Shown piece by piece: positions 15,918-23,484 of a stretch of DNA of 64,000 bases; position 1 is the first letter of the stretch; each line of letters starts with the position of its first letter. The stretch is from Microbispora rosea subsp. aerata (GTDB taxonomy: Bacteria > Actinomycetota > Actinomycetes > Streptosporangiales > Streptosporangiaceae). Under the pieces are notes generated by a model. It had not been told where the DNA came from, ran no database searches, and worked only from the letters and a program-made list of their open reading frames with translations. The position numbers and the translations under genes are program-made. The stretch lies in the NCBI RefSeq assembly GCF_014647835.1, contig NZ_BMPY01000009.1, forward strand, positions 62,001 to 126,000. Direction: 5' to 3'.

Positions 15918-17309
15918 TCACACGTTCTGGTGGAGAGGCTCGGCCCGTCCGCCGCGAGCGCGGGCGACATCCGGGGCGACGTCCGGAGCGGCGGGCGTGC
16001 CGCCGGGCGGGAGACCGCGCCGCCGGGCCACCAGGCCGGACAGCAGGTCTTCCCACCGGGCGCCGATGACGTCGAGGTCGTAGCGCGCGGCCGTCTTCAG
16101 CGCGCCCGCGCCCATGCGCCGGCGCAGGTCCTCGTCCTCGATGAGCGTGCGGATGGCGTCGGCCATCGCGTGGATCTTCCCGGGCTTCACCAGCAGGCCG
16201 TCGTGGCCGTGGCTGATCATCTCCTTGGGGCCGGTCGGGCAGTCGTAGCTGACGACCGGCAGACCCTTGCTCATCGCCTCCAGGATGACCATCGGCATGC
16301 CCTCGTGGCGGGAGCTCAGCACGAACATCGAGGCGTCCGCGAGGACCGCGCCGACGTCCTCGGCCGGGCCTTCCAGGAACACCCGCCCGGTCAGCCCGCG
16401 CTTGTCGATCGACGCCTGGAGCTTGTCCCTGCGCGGGCCGTCGCCGTAGATGCGCAGCGTCCAGTCCGGGTGGCGCTCCGCCACATGCGCCCACGCGCGG
16501 ATGAGCAGGTCGTATCCCTTGCCCCAGGTCAGGCGGCCGACGGTGACGACGGTCTTGGCGGTGAGCGGCGAGACGCCGCCGCCGAGGCGGGGGGTCGCGT
16601 TGGGCACCCGGGCCAGCACGGCGGGGCGGCCCCGGCGTGCCTTCTCGAAGGACCGCTCGTAGGCGTGCAGATCGGCGCGCGTGAGGGTGACGACCGCGTC
16701 GTGCCTGCCGTACCGGCGGATGATCTGCTTGCGGACCGGCGGCTGGTGTGAGGACAGGTTCCCGTGCTCCTGCGCGACCGTGATGATCTCCGGGGGCGCG
16801 AAGCGCGCGGCGATCAGGTTCAGGCCGGGCCGGGTCCCGATGAGGACGCCCCGGCGGCGGGAGCGGATGTAGCGCACCAGCTTGAGGTCGGTGCGCAAGG
16901 TGAACCAGTGGTAGGCCGCCTCGTCCTTCGGCACGAGCCTGCTGGGGAACCGGGACAGCAGGCCCTTGCGCCGGGGCAGCCGGTCGTCGAGGTAGCGGAC
17001 GCGCACTCCGGGAGGCACGGGGAAGAAGGGCGTCTCGCGTTCGCGCACGACGCTGACGATCTCGACGTCGTGGGTGCGGGCGAGATATCCGGCGAGATTG
17101 AAGACCGTCCGGATCGTGCCGCCCATGCCGTTGGCGTGCAGCAGCAGGATGCGGATCTCGTGGCCGTCCGGCGGCGGCGCCGACCGGGCGCGCCGCCGGT
17201 CACGGGCTTCCAGCGCCCGTACGGCCGTCCTGGCCGCCTTTCCGGCGGCTCCGCGGGCAAACCGGCGAAGAGAAAACCGGCCGAGTGAAAGCCGATGGAG
17301 AAACGACAT
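15918..17309 (-). CDS. Family 4 glycosyltransferase (GT-B)
   Basis: 463-residue retaining glycosyltransferase. The N-terminal half begins MSFLHRLSLGRFSLRRF (a basic, amphipathic lead) then IRILLLHANGMGGTIRTVFNLAGYL, the acceptor-side Gly motif. The C-terminal donor half shows VVTVGRLTWGKGYDLLIRAWA, LSSRHEGMPMVILEAMSKGLPVV (split here at residue about 360) with the conserved EGMPMVILEA, where E binds the sugar nucleotide. ATG 17309 is preferred over an upstream codon at 17369. The genes around it are unrelated, so acceptor and role (envelope polysaccharide or teichoic/teichuronic polymers are the usual roles) are open. Confidence 0.87.
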   Translation of the reverse strand: MSFLHRLSLGRFSLRRFARGAAGKAARTAVRALEARDRRRARSAPPPDGHEIRILLLHANGMGGTIRTVFNLAGYLARTHDVEIVSVVRERETPFFPVPPGVRVRYLDDRLPRRKGLLSRFPSRLVPKDEAAYHWFTLRTDLKLVRYIRSRRRGVLIGTRPGLNLIAARFAPPEIITVAQEHGNLSSHQPPVRKQIIRRYGRHDAVVTLTRADLHAYERSFEKARRGRPAVLARVPNATPRLGGGVSPLTAKTVVTVGRLTWGKGYDLLIRAWAHVAERHPDWTLRIYGDGPRRDKLQASIDKRGLTGRVFLEGPAEDVGAVLADASMFVLSSRHEGMPMVILEAMSKGLPVVSYDCPTGPKEMISHGHDGLLVKPGKIHAMADAIRTLIEDEDLRRRMGAGALKTAARYDLDVIGARWEDLLSGLVARRRGLPPGGTPAAPDVAPDVARARGGRAEPLHQNV

Positions 17310-17392
17310 AGTCACGCCCCCGTGGGTGTCAGGTGAAGATCCCCTTGTTCCCTGTGACGTGACCGGCACGTGTCACGTTGTTGTGACCTGTC

Positions 17393-18037
17393 TCACGTGC
17401 GCCGGTAAAGGTGATATATGGTCGTCCGTTTGCTGGGGGCGTCTTCCAGTGCGGCGGGCACCCGGTGCACGCTGACCGGCTCGAACACGCCGTCCGGGAG
17501 GTAGGAGCAGGCGCGGTCGGGCGCCCCGATGAGGACATCGCCGCGGGCCCGGGACAGGAACGGGGTGACCCGCCGCGCCAGCGGCTCCTCGTAGTAGACG
17601 TCCCCGGCCAGCACGACCCGCTCGGACGGCGTCCCGTCGAGCAGGTCGCCTCCGCGGACCCGCACCTTCACCCGGTTGGCGCGGGCGTTGAGCCGGACGG
17701 CCGCCAGCGCGTACGGATCGACGTCGTTGGCGACGACTTCGGCGGCTCCGGCCAGCGCCGCGGCGACCGCGACCAGTCCCGAGCCGGTGGCGAGGTCGAG
17801 GACGGTGCGGCCCCGCACGATCTCGGGGTGGTCGAGCACGTGGCGGGCGAGCGCCTGCCCGCCGGCCCAGGGGCAGGCCCAGAAGGGCAGCCGCCCGGCC
17901 CGCTCCCACAGGTCGTACACGCCGTCGTCCCCGCCGGCGCCGCAGGTGATCAGGTGCAGCCGTACCTCCGGCACGTACGGCACGGCCGCGAGCGTGGTGT
18001 GCGCGCGGACGAAGTTCTCGGGGTCGTGGGCGTCCAC
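17393..18037 (-). CDS. Class I SAM-dependent methyltransferase (COG3897-like)
   Basis: 214-residue cytosolic methyltransferase from GTG 18037, chosen for GGAGG eight bases upstream; a GTG five codons earlier (18052) is possible. Motif I is VLDLATGSGLVAVAAALAGA, then ANDVDPYALAAVRLN and the GD-L--GTP..., VVLAGDVYYEEPLA strand with the D.YYE motif seen in nicotinamide-N-methylase-like and ETFB-lysine methyltransferase-like proteins. The substrate is probably a protein lysine or small amine. Downstream of the radical SAM gene on the same strand with 52 bases between them. Confidence 0.83.
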   Translation of the reverse strand: MDAHDPENFVRAHTTLAAVPYVPEVRLHLITCGAGGDDGVYDLWERAGRLPFWACPWAGGQALARHVLDHPEIVRGRTVLDLATGSGLVAVAAALAGAAEVVANDVDPYALAAVRLNARANRVKVRVRGGDLLDGTPSERVVLAGDVYYEEPLARRVTPFLSRARGDVLIGAPDRACSYLPDGVFEPVSVHRVPAALEDAPSKRTTIYHLYRRT

Positions 18038-18089
18038 GGCGTCGTCCTCCACGGCCGCCGATCGTATCCGGGCGGACGCGGGCGCGCGG

Positions 18090-19160
18090 CTACAGCAGCG
18101 TGAGCTGTTCGGGCGTCGCCGCCGGGACGGGCGGGGGAGCCGCTCGCCCCGTGTCGCGGTGCCCCCGGGCGCCGGGCGGGGCCGACCGGCCGATGCCGTG
18201 CTTGAGGGCGAGCGCGCGCACCGTCTGGCCGATGCGTTCCTGGTACGCCTTGGGGGCGTAGGCGCCCCGGCCGTACAGCTCCAGATATCGGGGAATGAGC
18301 CGGGGGTGCTCGCGCGACAGCCAGGCCATGAACCATTCGCGCGCGCCCGGGCGCAGGTGGAGCACGATCGGCGTGACGTGCGTGGCGCCGGTCTCGGCGA
18401 TGCGGCGCACGGTGGTCTCCAGTGCCCGCGGGGAGTCGCAGAGGTAGGGGAGGATCGGCGCCATGAGCACCCCGCACGGGATGCCGTGCGCGTTGAGGGT
18501 GGCGCAGACCTCCAGGCGCTTGCGCGGTGAGGGGGTGCCCGGCTCGACGGCCCGCCACAGCGACTCGTCGGTGAACCCGACCGACACGGCCGCACTGACC
18601 TCGGTCACCTCGGCCGCCTCGGCGAGCAGCCCGAGGTCGCGCAGGATCAGCGAGCCCTTGGTCAGGATCGAGAACGGGTTGCGGGTGTCCCGCAGGGCCG
18701 CGAGGATGCCCGGCATCAGCCGGTAGCGACCCTCGGCCCGCTGGTAACAGTCGACGTTGGTCCCCATCGCGATGGGGTGCCCGCCCCACCGGCGGGCCGT
18801 CAGCTCCTTGCGCACGAGGTCGGGCGCGTTGACCTTCACGACGATCTTGGAGTCGAAGTCGCGTCCGGAGCCCAGGTCGAGGTATTCGTGCGTCCTGCGG
18901 GCGAAGCAGTACCTGCACGCGTGGGTGCAGCCGCGATAGGGGTTGATCGTCCACTCGAACGGCACCCGGCTGGCCGGGGGAACCCGGTTGATGATCGACC
19001 GCGCGTGGATCTCGTAGAACGTCACGCCCCGGAACTCCGGGGTGTCGAAGGTCCTCGTCACGGCAGACCGGGCGAACAGGGGAGCGGGAACGCCCCCGTG
19101 GATGTCCGCCTCCGCCCCCGTATCGACCCCCGTGTCGAGGCGCAGTCCGTCCCAGCGCAC
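18090..19160 (-). CDS. Rv2578c-family radical SAM protein (SplB-like)
   Basis: 356-residue radical SAM enzyme. The cluster motif CTHACRYC (near residues 76-83) gives the three cysteines; it lies in NPYRGCTHACRYCFARRTHEYL, a string typical of the Rv2578c group related to spore photoproduct lyase. The GTG at 19160 gives VRWDGLRLD, like the start of mycobacterial relatives. A -10 TCTAAT eight bases upstream, with TTGCGA 18 bases further, would make the mRNA leaderless. A LexA-like box lies inside this promoter. DNA-repair function is therefore likely, but the substrate is not established for the family. Confidence 0.85.
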   Translation of the reverse strand: MRWDGLRLDTGVDTGAEADIHGGVPAPLFARSAVTRTFDTPEFRGVTFYEIHARSIINRVPPASRVPFEWTINPYRGCTHACRYCFARRTHEYLDLGSGRDFDSKIVVKVNAPDLVRKELTARRWGGHPIAMGTNVDCYQRAEGRYRLMPGILAALRDTRNPFSILTKGSLILRDLGLLAEAAEVTEVSAAVSVGFTDESLWRAVEPGTPSPRKRLEVCATLNAHGIPCGVLMAPILPYLCDSPRALETTVRRIAETGATHVTPIVLHLRPGAREWFMAWLSREHPRLIPRYLELYGRGAYAPKAYQERIGQTVRALALKHGIGRSAPPGARGHRDTGRAAPPPVPAATPEQLTLL

Positions 19161-19164
19161 TCTC

Positions 19165-19194
19165 CAATTAGAACACGAGTTCGATGAAGATCGC
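19165..19194 (-). promoter_or_regulatory. Promoter with LexA/SOS-box-like palindrome
   Basis: GAAC-ACGA-GTTC at 19171-19182 followed by GA matches the GAACNNNNGTTC SOS box of Gram-positive bacteria. It lies in the spacer between a minus-strand -35 (TTGCGA) and -10 (TCTAAT) for the radical SAM gene, so LexA bound here would block transcription. The divergent DUF3040 gene starts 113 bases away. Confidence 0.6.
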
Positions 19195-19294
19195 AACGGA
19201 AACACGGTGTAAATCGCGGGCCTGGAAATGGCTAACGATCTTCATCGCTGGGGAAGAACGTCGCACATACCTTGCGTTCTGGGAGAGTTGCGCG

Positions 19295-19549
19295 ATGGCC
19301 TGGTCGCAGGACGAAGAGCGGATGCTGGCGATGATCGAGCGGCACCTCACCGACGAAGACCCGAAGCTCGCGGCGAGGATCGAGTCGTTCAACCAGCGTG
19401 CGGAGCGCGGGCAGGGGCGGGGCGCGGGCCGCCGCCGGCCGGGCCGCTCCACCGTGATCATCACGGTGAGCTGGCTGCTCATCGCCACGTTGATCGCGAC
19501 CCTGCTGGTCATGGCTTTGCGGCACGACGCCGCCGCTCTGCCGCTCTGA
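19295..19549 (+). CDS. DUF3040 small membrane protein
   Basis: 84-residue protein starting MAWSQDEERMLAMIERHL, the hallmark start of DUF3040 proteins (S..E...L..IE..L...DP.LA). A single long hydrophobic helix (VIITVSWLLIATLIATLLVMAL) follows; many relatives have two. ATG 19295 has GGGAGA eight bases upstream. DUF3040 proteins are found across actinobacteria, often beside cell-envelope or division genes; their function is not known. Confidence 0.87.
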   Translation: MAWSQDEERMLAMIERHLTDEDPKLAARIESFNQRAERGQGRGAGRRRPGRSTVIITVSWLLIATLIATLLVMALRHDAAALPL

Positions 19550-19623
19550 CGGCGCTCGGGAGCCCGCCGGGCGCGGCGAGGCCGGCCGCGACTCGGCGTA
19601 CGCCGGCGTGCGCGGAACCAGCA

Positions 19624-19690
19624 CACGGATTCAGGACGCGGATTCGGAACGCGGATTCGGAACGCGGATTCGGAACGCGGGTGTGAGGAC
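19624..19690. repeat. 13-bp tandem repeat array
   Basis: Three exact copies of GCGGATTCGGAAC at 19638-19676, flanked by degenerate copies on both sides (CACGGATTCAGGAC and GCGGGTGTGAGGAC). It sits between the DUF3040 stop and the stop of the penicillin-binding protein gene. No hairpin. Such short arrays change copy number by slippage. Confidence 0.85.
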
Positions 19691-19696
19691 GCGGAC

Positions 19697-21319
19697 TCAG
19701 GTCAGGGACTTGAGGAAGCGCGCCGCGACCGGTGCGGCCACGGCTCCGCCCCCGCCGCCGCCCTCGACGACCACGGCGAAGGCGAGGTCGCCGCGGAAGC
19801 CCATGAACCAGGCGTGCGAGTCGAGCTTGGGCCCGGTGCCGAACTCGGCGGTCCCGGTCTTGCCGGCCGTTCCGGCGGGCAGCCCGGCGGCCTGGGCGGT
19901 GCCCTTGGTGACGACCGCCCGCATCATCGAGCGCAGGTCGCCGACGACGTCCTCGGGCAGTTGCCTGGGCTCGGTCTTCTGCCGCAGCGAGGGCACCAGC
20001 GTGGGCGGCCGCCAAGTGCCGTCGGCCACCGCCGCGGCCACGCCCGCGATCACCAGCGGGCTGGCGGTGATCCTGGCCTGCCCGAACGCCTCGGCGGCGA
20101 GCTCGGCGTCGCTGGTGGCCTTCGGCATGCTGCCGGGGGTCGCGGGCACGCCGATGCGCAGCGGCGTGTTGAAGCCCAGATCCGTCGCCACGTCGTACAG
20201 CTTGCGCGCGCCCAGCTTCTGCGCGGCGAGCGGGGCGAACGTCGTGTTGCACGAGTGGGCGTAGGAGTCGAGGAACGACAGCGACCCGAACGCCTCGTGG
20301 TCGGAGTTGCGGATCTTCAACCCGCCGACGACCGCCTGCTTCGGGCAGGTCACGGTGGTGGACGGGGTCAGGCCCTCGGCGAGCAGCCCGGCGGCGGTGA
20401 CCGTCTTGAACGTCGAACCGGGCGGATAGCGGCCGTCCAGCGCGCGGTTGAACCCGCCCCTGTTGTTGACGACGGCGAGGATCTCGCCCGTCGAGGGCCT
20501 GATGGCGACGAGCGAGGCGGGTTTCTCCAGGTCGCGCACCGCGTCGGCGGCGGCCTTCTGCACCTTCAGGTCGAGGCTGGTGCGCAGGTCCTTGCCGGGG
20601 GAGCCCTTGACCGAGTGCAGGGTCTTACGGCTCTCGCCCACCACCTGGATCTCGGTCGTGGGGGTGCCCGCGAGCTGCTTCTGGAACGTCTCCTGCAGGC
20701 CGCCGCGCCCGACGGCGTCGCCCTTCTTGTAGGCGCTGCCCAGCTTCTCGACGTCCTTGGCGGTCGCCTTGTCCAGATATCCGACGAGTTGCTGCACCGA
20801 GCCGCCCACGTCGCCGCCGTCGATCCGCGCGCCGTTGGCGTCGGTGATCGCGGCCCGCCGCGGCCAGGTCGTCTTGAGCGCGAGGTGGTTGGTGCCGTCG
20901 AGCGCGGGGTGGACCGCGGCCGGCGACCAGTCGACCTTCCAATGGCGGTCCTTGACCACCAGCTTCAGCGATCCCTTGTAGGTCCAGTCGCCGACGTTCT
21001 TCACCGTGGCGGTGGCGGTGTAGGAGGCGGTCGCCCTGTCGTCCTTCGCCGCCCCGGCCCGTACGTCGCGGACCACGACCTTCGACACGCCGAGGTTCTT
21101 GGTCAGCTCGGCGTACGCCGCGTCGAAGCCGGGGGCGGGGGAGGCGAGCTCGGCCTTCATCGCCGCGAGGTCGCCCCTGGACCACGCCGCCGTGAAGCGC
21201 GCCGCCGTCTCCTGCGGTGTGCCGCGCGTGTGCAGCACGTAGTAGGCGCCGCCGGCTGCCGCCCCCAGCAGCACGACGGTCACGGCGGCCGAGATCGCAA
21301 CAGTACGTCCTCGCGGCAC
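19697..21319 (-). CDS. Class B penicillin-binding protein (transpeptidase) with MecA-N domain
   Basis: 540-residue peptidoglycan transpeptidase. One N-terminal membrane anchor (TVAISAAVTVVLLGAAAGGAYYVL), an NTF2-like MecA-N domain (about 30-145), a PBP dimer region, then the penicillin-binding domain with SxxK in PPGSTFKT (about 302), SxN in HSCNTTF (about 356) and KTG in AGKTGTAEF (about 487). All three catalytic motifs are intact. The MecA-N type resembles low-affinity or stress-related PBPs and the PbpA-like proteins of actinomycetes. It stands alone and is not near a division or mre cluster. A single glycine run (VVEGGGGGGAV) near the end is unusual. Confidence 0.92.
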   Translation of the reverse strand: MPRGRTVAISAAVTVVLLGAAAGGAYYVLHTRGTPQETAARFTAAWSRGDLAAMKAELASPAPGFDAAYAELTKNLGVSKVVVRDVRAGAAKDDRATASYTATATVKNVGDWTYKGSLKLVVKDRHWKVDWSPAAVHPALDGTNHLALKTTWPRRAAITDANGARIDGGDVGGSVQQLVGYLDKATAKDVEKLGSAYKKGDAVGRGGLQETFQKQLAGTPTTEIQVVGESRKTLHSVKGSPGKDLRTSLDLKVQKAAADAVRDLEKPASLVAIRPSTGEILAVVNNRGGFNRALDGRYPPGSTFKTVTAAGLLAEGLTPSTTVTCPKQAVVGGLKIRNSDHEAFGSLSFLDSYAHSCNTTFAPLAAQKLGARKLYDVATDLGFNTPLRIGVPATPGSMPKATSDAELAAEAFGQARITASPLVIAGVAAAVADGTWRPPTLVPSLRQKTEPRQLPEDVVGDLRSMMRAVVTKGTAQAAGLPAGTAGKTGTAEFGTGPKLDSHAWFMGFRGDLAFAVVVEGGGGGGAVAAPVAARFLKSLT

Positions 21320-21385
21320 GCGAACCCCCCATGACGGCCTTGCGGTCGGGACCAGAGCCTAGCGGGGTTAAATCGTTATTTACAC

Positions 21386-22042
21386 TCAGCTTTCCGCGGC
21401 GCTCTTGACGCTGGCGCCGTACCGGGGGACGTACTCCTGGCCGGACAGGCGCTGGATCGCGGCCATGATCTCGTCGGTCACCCGCCGCCGGTCCCTGGCG
21501 CTGCCCGGGTCGCCGGTGAAGGTCATCGGCTCGCCGAACCGCACGCCGATGCGGTGCAGGCGGGGCACCTTCGCACCGGGCGGCAGCACCTTCTCGGTGC
21601 CGAGCATGGCGACGGGCACGACCGGGGCGCCGGTGGTGAGCGTGAGCCAGGCCACGCCGATCTTCCCCCGGTACAGCCGGCCGTCGGGGGAGCGGGTGCC
21701 CTCGGGGTAGATGCCGAACAGCTCGCCCGCCTTCAGCACCTCGACCGCGGCGTCGAGCATGTCCTGGGCGGCGGTGACGTTCTCCCGGTCGATCTCCATC
21801 GCCCCCATCGCGCGCATCCACGCCGCGACCAGGGGATTGCCGACGAAATACTCCTTCTTCGCCACGAACCGCACCATCCGCGGCACCACCGCCGGCATGA
21901 AGAACGAGTCGAGCACGGACAGGTGGTTGGACGCGAGGATCCCCGGTCCGTGCGCGGGGACATGCTCGACTCCCTCCGTCCGCGGCCGCCACAGCGCGTG
22001 CATGACGGGAACGCTGACGAACTTCAGGGCGGGGTAGAGCAC
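21386..22042 (-). CDS. 1-acyl-sn-glycerol-3-phosphate acyltransferase (PlsC-like)
   Basis: 218-residue membrane-associated acyltransferase. Block I is NHLSVLDSFF (NHxxxxD: His and Asp catalytic), block III is FGIYPEGTRS, and VPVAMLGTEKVLP matches block IV. It should acylate lysophosphatidate or a related acceptor using acyl-CoA or acyl-ACP. GTG 22042 is chosen for AGGAGAG six bases upstream; the open frame extends upstream to 22123 but without a ribosome site. The gene is 66 bases from the PBP gene upstream region and divergent from a TetR gene. Confidence 0.87.
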   Translation of the reverse strand: MLYPALKFVSVPVMHALWRPRTEGVEHVPAHGPGILASNHLSVLDSFFMPAVVPRMVRFVAKKEYFVGNPLVAAWMRAMGAMEIDRENVTAAQDMLDAAVEVLKAGELFGIYPEGTRSPDGRLYRGKIGVAWLTLTTGAPVVPVAMLGTEKVLPPGAKVPRLHRIGVRFGEPMTFTGDPGSARDRRRVTDEIMAAIQRLSGQEYVPRYGASVKSAAES

Positions 22043-22098
22043 GGCCTCTCCTTCTCCAGTCCGACGGACATACCCTAGGCCGACCGGACCCCCGTACT

Positions 22099-22177
22099 GG
22101 TGTACAACCCCTGCAACACACACCTTTGTGTTTTGTACGGCTTCGCCAACACTTCTCTGTACCTACTAGTATGTACA
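22099..22177 (+). promoter_or_regulatory. tetR promoter and 20-bp operator palindrome
   Basis: TGTACCTACTAGTATGTACA at 22158-22177 is a 20-base palindrome with one mismatched pair; it ends three bases before the GTG start at 22181 and covers a TAGTAT -10 (22167-22172), so the TetR protein is almost certainly autoregulated and its mRNA is probably leaderless. Upstream, AACACA/TGTGTT (22115-22132) and GTACAA...TTGTAC form further inverted repeats that may be a second site. Confidence 0.7.
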
Positions 22178-22180
22178 GGC

Positions 22181-22738
22181 GTGAGCACACCGGAACGCCT
22201 GATCGAGAGCACCCGCGAACTGCTGTGGGAGCGGGGCTATGTCGGGACCAGCCCGCGGGCCATCCAGCAACGGGCGGGGGCCGGGCAGGGCAGCATGTAT
22301 CACCACTTCTCCGGCAAGCCCGATCTCGCGCTCGCCGCGATCGGCCGTACGGCGGAGGAGATGCGCGCCGGGATCGAGGAGATCCTGAGCGGCCCGGGCA
22401 CCGCCGTCGAGCGCGTCTCGGCCTATCTGCGGCGTGAACGGGAGGTGCTGCGGGGCTGCCCGATCGGCCGGCTGACCCAGGACCCCGACGTCATGGCCGA
22501 CCCCGCGCTGCGGCGGCCGGTGGAGGAGACGTTCGCGTGGCTGCGCGGCCGGCTCGCGGCGCTGCTGGCCGAGGGGCGGGACCGGGGCGAGCTCGACGCC
22601 GCCCTCGACCCCGGGGCGACCGCCGCGACCGTCGTGGCGGTGCTGCAGGGCGGATACGTCCTGGCCCGCGCGGCCGGCTCGCCCGAGGCGTTCCACCAGG
22701 CCGTCGACGGGGTGCTCGCCCTGTTGTCCCGCGCCTGA
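22181..22738 (+). CDS. TetR-family regulator
   Basis: 185-residue TetR protein. HTH: RLIESTRELLWERGYVGTS then AGAGQGSMYHHFSGKPDLAL (residues about 6-50); the ligand domain contains RGCPIGRLTQDPDVM, a CP-containing loop that is common in TetR_C_16/YxaF-like members. GTG 22181 follows the operator directly. The next gene on the same strand is a broken DUF4865 gene, the usual partner of this type of TetR, so its normal target pathway seems lost. The adjacent PlsC gene is divergent and may or may not be controlled. Confidence 0.88.
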   Translation: MSTPERLIESTRELLWERGYVGTSPRAIQQRAGAGQGSMYHHFSGKPDLALAAIGRTAEEMRAGIEEILSGPGTAVERVSAYLRREREVLRGCPIGRLTQDPDVMADPALRRPVEETFAWLRGRLAALLAEGRDRGELDAALDPGATAATVVAVLQGGYVLARAAGSPEAFHQAVDGVLALLSRA

Positions 22739-22761
22739 TCCCCCCGGGGAGAGACCCGCCC

Positions 22762-23005
22762 GTGTACGCGATGCAGTACGAGATCACCCTGCCCGCCGAC
22801 TACGACATGACGTCATCCGCGAGCGGGTGGCCACCCGCGGCCACGCCCTCGACGACCGGGCCGGGCTCGGTCTCAAGGCCTATCTGATCCGCGAGCGGGG
22901 CGTCGCCGGGTCGCCGGTCAACCAGTACGCGCCGTTCTACCTGTGAAACGACGCGGGGCGGATGGGGGAGTGCTGGGCGAGCCTGCCCGAGGGCCGGGCC
23001 TGGTG
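22762..23005 (+). pseudogene. DUF4865 family protein, broken
   Basis: The start reads MYAMQYEITLPADYDM, then the frame is lost by a one-base indel near 22810; the next frame continues VIRERVATRGHALDD, GLGLKAYLIRERG and SPVNQYAPFYL, the conserved N-terminal half of DUF4865 proteins. A TGA then stands exactly where the family has TGG (YLW-NDAGRM), after which only about 20 codons remain. So there is a frameshift, a nonsense change and a truncation of a roughly 190-residue protein. Family recognition is from memory of the motif; a search would confirm it. Confidence 0.72.
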
Positions 23006-23036
23006 AAACCCGGGGACGGGCCGCGATGAAAGACAC

Positions 23037-23069
23037 GACGCCCCGCGAGAACGGGTCTCGCGGGGCGTC
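23037..23069. terminator. Strong 14-bp-stem hairpin
   Basis: GACGCCCCGCGAGA (23037-23050), loop ACGGG, TCTCGCGGGGCGTC (23056-23069): a perfect 14-base stem. It follows the broken DUF4865 gene on the plus strand; on the minus strand it is followed by GTGTCTTTCATC, so a minus-strand transcript ending here is also possible. Confidence 0.75.
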
Positions 23070-23078
23070 CACGCCGAG

Positions 23079-23186
23079 GGCCGATGTGGCGGTCGCCTCC
23101 TCGGCGAGAGGCACAACACGGCTCCAGCCGAACGGTATTCCGTGAAGGCGGTGATTGCGGCCCGGGGGACACAAACCACATCGGCC
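23079..23186. ncRNA. Possible structured RNA in a 415-base gene-free gap
   Basis: From 23070 to 23484 I find no supported gene. GGCCGATGTGG (23079-23089) pairs perfectly with CCACATCGGCC (23176-23186). Between them are further hairpins, among them ACGG-AATA-CCGT (about 23130-23141), GGCT/AGCC and a GCCTC/GAGGC stem. On the minus strand this would be followed by the strong hairpin at 23037-23069 as terminator. A closing stem around several small hairpins plus a terminator is the layout of a small RNA. No known family was recognised, and direction is uncertain. Confidence 0.35.
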
Positions 23187-23484
23187 ACGCATGACTCTAG
23201 CCCACTCCAGCCTCTGCTTTCGCCCGCACCTTCATCGGGGACCGTCATCGGGAGACCAAAACCCCCGTCCGCGCCGCGTCTGCCTGGGCGCCGGCCTGGC
23301 CGTCCTGCCGGGAAGGACTCGCGGCCGGCAGGCGTTTCGGCGAGCGGCGGCACGGGTGCGATCATTCGATGGTGGACGTGATGGAGATGCCGTCGCGGTC
23401 GCGTGAGCGCGGCCCGGGCGTGCCGGCGTGCCTGCCCGGCCCGAGTCCCTTCGCGGCCGGGATGCCCAGGCCGGACGCGGCGGC

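Noticed and set aside
19638-19676. CRISPR array
   Set aside because: 13-base units in direct tandem without spacers and no cas genes.
22800-23192. 130-codon minus-strand frame over the inverted repeat region
   Set aside because: It runs through the hairpin and the broken DUF4865 gene and has no ribosome site; the inverted repeats suggest RNA structure rather than protein.
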